Shown piece after piece: positions 49,340 to 59,675 of a DNA stretch of 64,000 bases (position 1 is its first letter; each line of letters opens with the position of its first letter). The notes under the pieces are model-generated. The model did no database searches. It had not been told where the DNA came from and saw only the letters and a program-made list of their open reading frames with translations. The position numbers were made by a program, and so were the translations under genes. The DNA is from Antitrichia curtipendula (Eukaryota > Streptophyta > Bryopsida > Hypnales > Leucodontaceae), in NCBI GenBank assembly GCA_951230915.1, contig OX579635.1:33790001-33854000 (forward strand), read 5' to 3'.

Positions 49340-49950
49340 TTTACCAAGGGTGGGTAAATAAACGCTCACACTCCTGTAGGTGTAGAAGATCGCAAAAGAG
49401 AGGAATAAAGATGTGGAAAAGCACTTGGTTCTTCAAAAGCAACAACGTTGACCACATCCATAACGCCATCTGTATCATGGTCACTATCAGGTTTGTCTTG
49501 TTCGACCATCGTGCTCGATTGATGCTTGTAATTCTTGTCCGTAGACGCAAGAAAATCTTGCACATGGGGAGGTTGAATTTGAGGATTATTCCGAAACCAT
49601 TCGTGGAGGGCCTCAAAGACATCTTGTCCAAAAGTTGAGGTAGTCCTTTGGCCTTCCTCTTTGACCCTTACATATATCAATAATCAGGAGAGTTTCTTCC
49701 ATTGCAGGTCATATAGCTGGCTATTTGTTTGTAGTCTAGAATCAATTGATTCCATTTAGTCCTGCACGCTGACCCATCTTGCATGCATGGGGAGTTACAG
49801 GCCTTCATAATTTCTTGGGACACACGAATCCACTTTGATGCATCTGATGTCATCAAATCACAGCCATCCACAGTGTCCAGCTCCTCAAAAAACATGCTCT
49901 TTTTCATCAAAATCAAAGTTAAAACTTCAATAGGGAGTCAATTTGGTCCC
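49340..49950 (-). pseudogene. Harbinger accessory (Myb/SANT, trihelix-like) ORF, N-terminal part
   Basis: The first frame (49677-49916) reads ASKWIRVSQEIMKAC then ACRTKWNQLILDYKQIASY and NSPDY, a clear Myb/SANT-like trihelix DNA-binding module: Trp-rich helices with the RTKWN...YK..A signature. The conserved Trp after PDY is a stop. A frameshift leads to the second frame (49366-49680) with FGQDVFEALHEWFRNNPQI and PPHVQDFLAST, the usual segment following that module in these plant transposon proteins. The reading is broken, so this is a relic; the C-terminal part lies 3.9 kb away at 44803-45480. Confidence 0.75.
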
Positions 49951-51740
49951 TTTTCCTTCTGAGCCCTCTTTGATTGACTTACACTCCTCAGAGCTGTGAG
50001 TGATGTTGCTAATCATGCCAAGGCAGCTAATGTCTATAGACAAGATGGGGGCCAATTTGGTAGAAGAGTAGGTGAAGTTGGAAAGCAAACATAGAGCCCA
50101 ATTAGTTTTAGAATATAGAAACGACTTCTAGAGGTACAAACAGTAGTATGTGTCCTTAGCAAAATCTTCATAACATTTGCAGAATAAAATAAGTCTTCAC
50201 TGATTCGAAAGTGAACATGATGTCAGAGATAGAAAACCAAATGCCATAAAACACTTCATATTAAAAAGAGGGGCGTCATGTTATAGAATGAGAAGACTCA
50301 AGTATGTCACTAAGAATACTAGAGCAGAAATTTTTGTTGACATTACATTCTGTGATAGAAGAAGGTAGTCCATGTTGACCATTGCTTCACTACTTCAGTT
50401 TGAACCCTTTTATAATTCAACACAAAATCATACATGCAAGGTTTACTGAAATTGTAATGGCAGTATAGATGTAGAAGACGAGCTTACCAATTACAGGCAC
50501 GCCAATAGGTCTCATTGGTGCACTGTAAGATTGAGGGTCCAAGCGGTTCTCTATTTAGGTAGTGATCAGTTGATACTATGTACTAGAGGTATGACAACGT
50601 CGATGAATAAAAATGGATCTGTAGTTCGTTGTCAATGTTCCCAGAAAGGAAGACTATTACTACCATGAAGGCCATCAACAAGTAAGCATAATGCAGAAAG
50701 TCATGGAAGCAGATGTAAATGCAATGACTTGCTCTCAAATTGCGGCTCTTGCAATTCTAATCGCAAGCATGTCGTCCTTGATTTAGCTCTTCTATTATAC
50801 AAAGAAGCAATGACGCATTCATGAATCAAAGCTTCTCTGAACAAATTCATAGCACAATTCACATGTAACTGTCAAAAGGATTTAGGAGTGAATGACTTGG
50901 GCCAAGAAGTGTCGTTATTTGAAGGTACAGTAGCCGGATTTGTCAATTGCCACGTCGCATAAATGTCCATTTCATGTGAAGAGCAACCGTTGACCTCACT
51001 GGCTCTTTGGCCACCGCTCTTTGCTACCACCAATAACAAATGGACACTACAAAAGAACGCACCTAACTCTCTAGGATCTTCTTTTTGTCTTGATTTTGCA
51101 TTTATATAATTGCGGCTACACAATCTGGTTCTTACGGACATCATACATTACATTTGGAGATAGAAGCGCTTTTATCCACTGTGCTACATTGGTTCAGAAG
51201 GTAACAATGCAGCCATGTGTGAATAAGCTACAATCTTAAATTACTTAATAATGGTCTTGACTTCTACTTAACAATCAATGTGAATGGAACTCAAGGATAT
51301 ACTAATTAGGCATCATATATAGCATTTGTTCTGGAACTTGATCAATATCCTACCCAACCAACGCACAACCAAGTACTGAACTTAATGACAAGCCTTTACA
51401 CACCTTTTAAAAGGCCCAAGGAAGGGTTGGGAAGTGCAAAACTCGACAATAACTAACATAGGATCATATTCTTTTTACACTCAAACCTCTTTTGTACAAT
51501 CTTTTCTAAAACAGCATTATGCAACAACTTTTAGTGAGGCAAGAGAGTCAGGGAGAAACTCAGTAAATTTCACTTTGCAAATGAAAAAAATTCTTTGAAA
51601 TTTATTACTTCACATTAAAATTATAAAGAACAATTCCTTGTCTAAATCAAAAATTATTTTAGTATCTTTCTAACATAAACTAGAAATCATCAATAATTCT
51701 ACAAGTGTATTTTCTATCCAAAAATGGATATTTGCCTATT
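49951..51740. other. Intergenic region right of the Harbinger remnant
   Basis: Mixed composition and no recognised gene. The 90-codon minus-strand ORF at 50872-51144 has no identifiable motif. The outer end of the Harbinger element may lie here, but no terminal repeat was found. Confidence 0.35.
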
Positions 51741-51747
51741 TTTAATA

Positions 51748-52620
51748 CTAGTTGCTTGTTGATGGATTCATCAACATTTGTTTAGCAGATTCTATAGCAC
51801 TTGAGCTATTTTTAAGTTCAAGATACAAGTTTGTCCTTGCATTTGCACAATCCCAACAATCATTACCAAAATAAAATTGCTCACAAATTGTAGGGATGGA
51901 CATGTCCCTTGAGCCCTTCAATTTTTGAAGACATTGTTGCAAAACAGTAGTCAAATATGATTCATCAAAAGTTTCAATTGTCATCCAAAATTTCTCAATA
52001 TGAATTAAATGGATCATTTAAGAGATTTTTTATGGGGTTATTGTCAATTAGAAGTGTGTTCAAACATATTGCCCCGCTTCCTAACCTCTCATCCTTGAAG
52101 ATACTATCCCAAGCTTTGAAAAGAATCCCCTTTTTTGGAATACAAGAATCCTTATAGTTTGACATACTGCAATCCTACCTACTAAACAACTAACAATCAC
52201 TTAGCATTGGAAGGTCACACTCCTTCATAGCATCTACGATGTTTGGGGCATCCTTTTGCAATGAACATATCTAGAATGCCACTTCAAAATTATTCAAACA
52301 AGATGTGAGGAATTCTTTAAGATTTGGGAGCCTGCAATATGGGTCCTTCATCTTTGTATAAATTTGTTTCTTGAAGTGTTTCAACAAGGTTTTATTCAAA
52401 CCGAAGAAAAGGAAATACTTGTTGACATCGTCTTTATTTGTTGTTTATTCAACCTCTAAATTTTCCATTAGGATTTTTAATTGTCCACGAGAAATTTGTG
52501 GATTCACTTCCATGCCTACTTGTGTACTTTCATTGTCACACAAACTTGTAAATTGCTCATTAAGACTTTGGTTGGGTGCAAAAATTTGGTCCATTGCACA
52601 ATTAGGTCTAACTCATATAT
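51748..52620 (-). pseudogene. Degenerate coding repeat of unknown family
   Basis: Minus-strand frames give protein-like fragments separated by stops and shifts: KKGILFKAWDSIFKDERLGS, CLNTLLIDNNPIKNLLNDPF, and an open 89-codon frame ending at 51748 with FYFGNDCWDCANARTNLYLE and SSAIESAKQM. The DNA at 51848-52290 aligns with the 32.69-33.14 kb repeat, so this is a dispersed family rather than a single gene. No known domain was recognised. Confidence 0.5.
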
Positions 52621-53049
52621 AAACTGCCAATTTGAGGCCCTCAATTTTTTTTGTACAATATGTAGTATAATTGGTTTATTTTGGTAATCATAATTACTAT
52701 TGTATCCTTACGCACTTCCAATCAGGCATACCAAATTTCAACTTCAAAAAAGAAAAATTCCATTATTGATAAAAGATTTAATTGAATTTTTATGGGTTTA
52801 CATAATATTATATTGAAAAAATTTGATGAGGAATTTTTTTAATTCAATTGTGTAGATTTGTAAAGAACATCCATATGTACATCTTTCATATTTAAAAACA
52901 CCCCATTAAATAACAAAATTATAAGCTAGGAAGAATTTAGTGTAAAGCATCCTTTGACCATACTTTGTAAAATAGACATCTTTATATTTAAACTAGTGTG
53001 ATGCATGGTTCCATAAATATCACTAGAACAAACAAACAAAACACCTAAT
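52621..53049. other. AT-rich spacer, no gene seen
   Basis: AT-rich sequence with short ORFs only. No motif identified. Confidence 0.35.
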
Positions 53050-53290
53050 TTAATCCATACCTTAAATGAGTTTGTTTTGTTATTTATTTTGTTTTGTTTG
53101 TTATAACGAGATCTCTGCAACCATGCATCTCCGGATTGAGTTCTTGGTACCGTCGGAAAGCTCTCTCTTTAAGAAGGGGTGCATTGGACCTCTCATGTGA
53201 AAGTTATTGAATTTTGAAGTTTTACAAGTTAAAATATTAGAAAATTATTTTTACTTTTCTTTTGTCTTTTGGTTGTGACAGCGGCACAAG
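53050..53290. repeat. Dispersed repeat shared with 62.44-62.64 kb
   Basis: The block containing TTGGTACC.T.GGAAAG.TCTCT, then AAG.AGGGTGCAT.GGAC and GAAAGTTAT.GAATTTT, aligns with 62440-62640 in the same orientation. No coding recognised. It is probably part of an old element family. Confidence 0.65.
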
Positions 53291-53599
53291 ACAACTACAG
53301 TAGTGCATGAGAAAGATGAGAACCCTGAATAAACTGAACTACCACAATGTCCGGTGGGCCAATCGGAAGAAGGCAAGAGTTATAGCAACAGTCCAGGTCC
53401 ATGTCTCCCTTCAGCTACTTACCCATTTTAGCAGTGTCCGACAAGGTCATTGAAAATTAGTTGGATATATAAAACAGCGCCGATTCCTAGTTTAGCTTTA
53501 TTATCATTCCATCCCCACTTTTAGTGGAGGGGGGAGGGGGCTCGGCGTCCACTTCCGACGGCCTCGCTATTTTAAAATGACTTCCACCATCTTGGTAGG

Positions 53600-53750
53600 C
53601 AAATTACGGGCTTTGATGCCAGAATACTATATTCACTACCAGAATAGGACTTTACCAGAACTGACGTGCCTTACCAGAATAGGGCTTTACTAGAACTTAC
53701 AGTAACGTGCCTTACCAGAATTCCAGATTCACCAGAAATTTAACTCCTCG
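53600..53750. repeat. Short imperfect repeat of ACCAGAA words
   Basis: ACCAGAA or a one-base variant recurs about seven times. A longer unit, CTTTAC.AGAACT...GTGCCTTACCAGAAT, occurs twice (about 53649-53685 and 53686-53730). Non-coding. Confidence 0.65.
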
Positions 53751-54996
53751 TTTCAGGAAAGAAGACTCCCCAATTCACGCAAAATACTGTGGCATGATTT
53801 TGAAAAAGACTGAGGCCGTGTCCAACAGACAAGATCGTTCCGTTAATTCCTTTTTACTGTACAAGATTTTATAACTGCACGAGATTTTGAATACCGAAAC
53901 AGGAGAGCATCTTAAAATAATAATAGAGCGTGCACACATGGCCTTGCACCCATTCAGCAAAGCCATCACTGGATTTGCGCCGCATGGCTGGCAATAACTC
54001 ACTGGACAGTCATCATGTGAAAACAATATTTAAGGTACTCCCATGTTCAGAATGGGTATGCATCCCTTATTACCACTAACAGTAATTGGAAAAAAAGTGT
54101 ACAAATGTGCATGTCACACCAGTTCCATAAAAGAACCGTGAGAGCTATTTCCTCTCTCTACGTTACAAACTGCCATATGACAAAAGACTCGATTGTGGAA
54201 ATGCAATTCACAAGTGAGCGGAGAACGACAGGAATGGGTGGAGATTCTTGGGGTACACTAACTACGAAGGAAATCAATCAATCAAATGATGAAGCACACA
54301 GCAGCAAGTGCACTGACTGCACTCATACTGTATTAAACCAATCCTCTTCTCATGCCTTTTGCCAATAATTTACAATTAATTTATGCGACCCTAACCCTCA
54401 ACTAAACTACAGCAAATTGCACGGAGTTGTAAAGCTGAAAACCTAAACGTAAGCCTCTACTATCACCCCACGGAGCAATGCAATTTGAAAGAAAGAGGAA
54501 GAGGGTTTAGAGTTGTACCGCTCACACTCTCGGAGAACCCTAGATCTCCAAGATCTAAGATCCTGAATTAATCTAAACGACAGGGTTACCTTCAACAATC
54601 TTGTACTAGAACTAGACCATTTCCTGTCACTTTCATTGCCACATAGCACAATGCTAATGCAGTTTGAAGGAGGGAGAATGATATAGAGTAATAACCCCCA
54701 ACACTATCAGAGAGGGTTATGTCCGATAACCGAGTCCCATAACCGACTCAGAGCTCACAGCACATAACTCAGAAACTCTGAATGAGTCATAGCGCATAGC
54801 TCTTACGGATCTAATGCTCGTGGTTTAATCTAGAGCAGAGTGCTGATTCCAACTAGAATCAGTGAAGACTGTAATGTACACGTTTGTAATGTATCAACCA
54901 ACTAATCTTCCCACTAATCAACTCACTAACTCCTGCCCAACACCACCAACACCAACCAACCGAGACAACAGACGGGATACTACAGAGGGTTTTGTA
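53751..54996. other. 3' flank of the NPH3-family gene
   Basis: Moderate-GC sequence with no recognised gene. It includes a region of short repeated words (CATAACCGA, GACTCAGA, ATAGCGCATAGCTC) near 54710-54830 and a CCAACA-rich stretch near 54895-54965. Part of it is presumably the 3' UTR and terminator of the NPH3 gene. Confidence 0.35.
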
Positions 54997-57900
54997 TCAG
55001 GATATGGAGTTGCGCCATCTTTGCACAGTGAACGCGTTCGTCACGGAATGCGACCTGCGGCGCTGTTCGGGTCCGCGCTGCTTGGAAGGTGCGCGCGGCG
55101 TGCTGAAATTGGAGTGCGAGACATGAGTGGCGTCGCCGGAAGCATGCGTCGGGGCCATGGAGGCGTCGTCGTCTTTGTGCACGTACTCCAACTCCGATTT
55201 CGAACTGTGGAATAAGCTCGGCGGTTTCAACGTGCTGCTCAGCTTTCTCCACCCGGACGTCCAGCCCGAGGAGGACTGCGCCTTGGGCTTCACCTTGTTC
55301 TCGACCTGCGGAGACAACATTTGTTGTATTTCCAATGTCAGGAATAACAAATCGGAAAGCTCGAGGTAACCGCAATTTCATGCGACTCATTAACCTTAGT
55401 TCTTATTGTTAGACTAACCAAAAAATAATTGATTCTTGTTTGGAGCTGCAAGGGGATTCCGGTGCACCAACCTGCGCCTTGTTTGCATACTGTATGCAGA
55501 AGTTACAAGCGTTCAAAGTTTTAATTGGTAGACGACCTAAATCAATGTTGAAGTAGTTTATATTGTCAAAATCAATAGGTACTCATCATGCAAAATTTTC
55601 GGATGCTGCATTTCAGTCCATGTTGCAATTAGGTACTTCTACCTAGTTTCACGTTTAAGTGGAAACGAACACTACACATCAGAAGCTACAGACAATAAGC
55701 TACAGTGTAAATATAGCTCATGTTGGTACAATTGGCCTCGAGCAAGACATGGAAAAAAAAAGGAGAAGAGAGGAAGCAACGGGCGACAGACCGAGTGAGA
55801 GAAATGAGTTTCGTTACCTGTTGCGTCAGGGACTCTTGTTCGAGATGAGCGTATTTGGCTTTCATTTTCTCCATATCTTGCTTGAGGTACTTGATGTCTT
55901 GTCGTGCAGCAAGCCAGCTTTCACGGAGGGAGAGGCCGTCGGCTTCCGAGTCATCTTGGCGAGAGGCGGTGCTCTGGCCACCGGCTTGCGAATGGTCGCG
56001 AGCGGAAGGGTAAGCGCTGCCATCATGGTCACGCATTTTCTTGGAAGAGTTCCCGGAGATGGCGTTCCGAAGCTTGATTTGCTCACTGAAGAGCACCTGC
56101 AGGGAAACAAACATGATGTTGGTAAAGGTTGTAGCAGGATGGTGCATTCAACGACTTAGGGAAGTTGAGAGTTAAAGTCTATGAGGAATTTCAGGCTACC
56201 TGGACGACAACGCGAAGAGGGAGACGCTCGTTCTGCGCAGCATGCAGACAAGCTTCAATGGACAGTTGCTGGCAATCCATAACGCGGCATAGTTTCTTCC
56301 GCTCGTGCTCTGTCATAGTTGGATGTGCCTGTGGAGTTTACAGAATCAATCGTCTTAGAAATTTATGTTCTCTAAACAATTAAGAATTTATTTAAATCTC
56401 TCTCGAAGGAGAAACGTCTGGCCACCGACGTGAAGGCCATAATGTACCTTTCAACGAAAATAAGGTTTTCCATTAGAGCAAGGTTTTTTCAATAGAAATA
56501 TGTCGAAGTAGGGCATGCCTTAAGGTATGTATCAACAGCTCTATACAATCCGTCATCGGTCGCGCGCGAGAATTGAGGTAACGACTCGGCTAGGTTCTGA
56601 AACCTCGCCAGCGGCAGGTTTGCATCTCTGGCAACTTCGGCCAAGTACGCATCCATGAGCTTGGCTACTTTCATCTGTGTCACGCTCGGGGTCATTAGCG
56701 GCTTACTGACACCATTCTCGAAAACGTGAAGCCGCTTACCCGACTTCACTGTCGCAGTGGGACTAACAACGCCCGATTGGTCCTGAAGTAGTACAACACA
56801 GAATGATCACCACAATGAATTCAATCGCAGCGAGGTTTGTCACTCTCAATTTAATGACATGTTTGGGAAGCCCTAACTTCAAGGTTGCAAGCATGGATAC
56901 ACTTGTCAAAGGAGCATTCCTTCAAACAATAATATCGCCATCTCATGCAGTGTCATAATATGAAACTTAGACTGTACTTTTAGATTTAGGTCTGAAGGCC
57001 ATGGACACTTCTTCAGATGATGCATAGATGTAGACGGAAACAGACCTTGAGTAAGAATTGTTCGAGAATACGTTGGGCGACGTCGAGATCATACATCGTC
57101 GTACTGGACGGATTGGAAGACGGAATCAGAAGATCGCTCAAGGACGCATGCTCGAGCTGGCAGCCAACCCGCCTCTCGAGCTCTTCTCTGCACTCAGTGC
57201 TGACGCCAAACACACACGCCGCGCGCAGCAGGTGGAACAAGAAGCTGCAGGAGACTCCATCCTGCTGAGCCGGCAACATGGCAACCACGCCTTCCACCAA
57301 TGCCCTGTTCTCCTCCTGGTCCAGACACTCATACAGGTTAAGAACATGAAAATCCGACCAGTCTGATAATAGAATTCTCAACAACAAAAATTGCGATTTC
57401 GTGCGGCCATCCCTCATAGTCAACAATGATTAGTTCAAATACTGACGCCTAGAGCTAAGCGAAAGTTGTAAGCGAAAGCCTACAACTCCCACCTCATGCG
57501 AAATCACAAATGAGCACCTCAGAAAATCCACGTAAACTGTCCTGATATATACATTCTTTCACTCTCCCCAGCAATTATTCTCAAAAAATCGTCAATTATA
57601 GAACACAAACAAAACTGCGTCTGCTCTTCTTAACAACCTCTTGTAATCTACGGAATGGACACTTAAAATTGTCACTTGATCAGATGTCAGCAGTGTACAT
57701 TCGTCTTGTAAATTAATACGTACTTCTCGTAAACCAATATCTATCTTGAAGAGAGATTGTACAATTAAAAAAAATTCTTTCTCCATGACTTGTACGCAAA
57801 TAACGAATTCTTTGACACATTGGAATCCTCGTTCATTTGAAACTAGAACATACACAGAATTGAATAGTCTTATAATAGGAGCTGTGCGATTTCGGGGGAA

Positions 57901-58141
57901 TCTTGGAGCTCAAAACTGAATCAGGTGAATTCAAATCCAATCGCTATACCTGAACACGGTGTCCTCGTAAAGAAGATATCTAAGAAGGACTTACGCAATG
58001 GACATCGATCGACACAGCAACAGCGGCCGGAGAATGTGATGGTAGAAAACGTACGATTCCGATCTTCAAGTTGGAGGAGAAGCGACCGAGGACGGGGCGC
58101 TCGGTCGGAGCCTCCTTGCCCTTGGCTGCCTTGGGCGGCAT
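54997..58141 (-). CDS. NPH3/RPT2-family protein lacking its BTB domain, with a YchF-derived first exon (chimeric gene model)
   Basis: NPH3/RPT2 proteins are plant plasma-membrane signalling adaptors, often in phototropin or auxin-transport pathways. Exons: 58055-58141 (YchF-like), 57046-57315, 56519-56782, 56200-56328, 55818-56096, 54997-55305; 1,338 nt, 445 residues. The NPH3 domain shows [99 protein letters not shown] and [13 protein letters not shown]; a coiled coil lies near 309-340; the tail ends RWRNSIS. Typical members have a BTB domain and about 100 more NPH3-domain residues upstream; none is found. The first exon is a duplicate of YchF exon 1 (FSSNLKIGI before donor GTACGT) and joins in phase 0. 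The third intron starts GC rather than GT. NPH3 exons are very likely; the chimeric first exon is inferred. Confidence 0.75.
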
Positions 58142-58393
58142 GGCGTCACGCAGCAGCTGGAGACGCTGGCGCTCGTTGGGGAATCTGTTGCAGAAAACTC
58201 CAAGTCTACGTTCGCAGTAGTGAAGGCGCCAGTCGGTCAGTGTAGACAGAGACGCTCACTCCTGGGCAGCAGCCAGCGCCAGTGAGATAAACAGGGAAAC
58301 CTGAAAATCCAATCGCAAAGCCCTAACGTCCAGGGCGATGGGGACGATGGGGGGTGGCCGGCGACCCCGGGACGAACGAGAATCTCTCTGGGT
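57470..58393 (-). repeat. Duplicate of YchF promoter, exon 1 and most of intron 1
   Basis: Aligns end to end with 30262-31143. Matching landmarks: AGCCTACAACTC and ATATATACATTCTTTCACTC (intron 1), GGAGCTGTGC (intron 1), the exon-1 coding stretch, and GGACGAACGAG with TCTCTGGG at the far end. The copy has small insertions and deletions, such as the loss of GAACAGCACAAGTGAC near 57887, but exon 1 stays open for 29 codons with an intact donor. The remaining eleven YchF exons are absent, so this is a partial duplication placed directly upstream of the NPH3 exons. Confidence 0.9.
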
Positions 58394-58663
58394 TTATTTT
58401 TGTTTTTTTATTTTTGAAAAAAGCGAGGGAACCCGCACTGCGTGGAGAGCCGGCAGCTCTGCGTTTTGTCCTCTCGTCCAGGGGTCAAAAGACCTATGAT
58501 TGCCATTCCTTTCCTTGACAGGGAAAAGGATGGGCCTATCACCAAGGTAGTTAGCTAAAAATGGTCTGATTCACAAATGAAATGGTGCATCTATAGATTG
58601 TAACCCATAAACGACATTGCGGCCGTTATTCCATCAAAGAATGACAAAGAATTTTTTTATGTA
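58394..58663. other. Spacer upstream of the duplicated YchF promoter
   Basis: Begins with a T-rich run right at the homology breakpoint, then moderate-GC sequence. No gene seen. Confidence 0.35.
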
Positions 58664-59075
58664 GGACAAAGGTGCAATTGTCCGTTCTTAGAATTTTGTG
58701 CAAAAAGAGGAAATCTTGCACAATAGTATGACCTCCAATCAGTACTTTTGATTTTTTTTAAAGTAGATGATGTCACACAATATCCAAAGGGATGATTTCC
58801 ACGGAAACCACCCCAGTGTTTAAGGGTTAAACTTAGAAGTATCCCAAGGTTGGCGTGGATGGTCAACCAAGCTTTGTACATATTGTCCATCCTTGGATTT
58901 TTGTGCAGAAAGGGGAGTTCTTGCAAAGTAGTATGACTTCCAATGAGTACTTTTGAATTTTTTTTAAGTAGATGATATCATACAGTATCCAAAGGGATGA
59001 TTTCCACAGTCACTAGCCTAGTGTTTAAGGATTAACCTTAGAAATATCCCGAGATGAGTGTCGGTAGTCAATTGG
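58664..59075. repeat. Tandem duplication of a unit of about 205 bp
   Basis: Two head-to-tail copies share AGTATGAC.TCCAAT.AGTACTTTTGA, AAGTAGATGAT and ATCCAAAGGGATGATTTCCAC, about 205 bp apart. The minus-strand ORF across both units is a product of the repeat. Confidence 0.85.
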
Positions 59076-59249
59076 GCCTTGTGCATATTGAAGAATAGAT
59101 GATTTTCATCCAATTTTGTGTGTGCAAGTTTATTAATGCTACCCTACATAAAGGTTAGATTTGGCATAAATAAAGTCATTTTTGTTAAAAAGTGCCAACT
59201 CAAGTTTTCAAAGAATCTTTAGGAAAACTCCTCCAATACTCAACTAAAT

Positions 59250-59675
59250 GTGAACTTCCTTGGTATCATTCTCTTTGTGTTCACAAGATGCATCTATCAA
59301 TCTAAGTCTTGGATTTTGAATCACAATTTGAACTTGTATTTTTGCATTGGAAATTTGATTAAAAAGAATTTAGATAGTGGTTTTGAAGTTGCCCGTGGCC
59401 TTAAGGAAGATGGAATTTCATCATTGATTAGTCATTTGAAAAAGCTACATAATGCCCATTTAGAAAAGATTCTCAAATCCAAATTTGGGCAATACTTTGA
59501 GGACCTCAAATGTCATTTGAGAGCTACAGTCAAAACATTTTATTTATTTTTTAAATTTTTATATGGGTTAGTATATCAAAAAAATGGAACACTATCCAAT
59601 GAATTTCAATATTTCAAGCAGTTTTTTATTTTTAAACTTGATTTTGACATTCAAAACAATATCTTTTGCTTTTGA
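59250..59675 (+). CDS. Unrecognised 141-codon ORF
   Basis: The longest ORF in the right-hand AT-rich region. The middle third looks protein-like (VARGLKEDGISSLISHLKKL, KSKFGQYFEDLKCHL), while both ends are AT-driven and hydrophobic or aromatic. No domain was recognised and no neighbouring gene gives context. It could be a fragment of a decayed gene or transposon. Confidence 0.25.
   Translation: MNFLGIILFVFTRCIYQSKSWILNHNLNLYFCIGNLIKKNLDSGFEVARGLKEDGISSLISHLKKLHNAHLEKILKSKFGQYFEDLKCHLRATVKTFYLFFKFLYGLVYQKNGTLSNEFQYFKQFFIFKLDFDIQNNIFCF

Noticed and set aside
55659..56159. 166-codon plus-strand ORF
   Set aside because: Antisense to the conserved NPH3 exon at 55818-56096.
57013..57426. Upstream in-frame extension of the NPH3 exon ([13 protein letters not shown]...)
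   Set aside because: The extension does not resemble NPH3-domain sequence, and a good acceptor (GACCAG) lies at 57316, so it is treated as intron.
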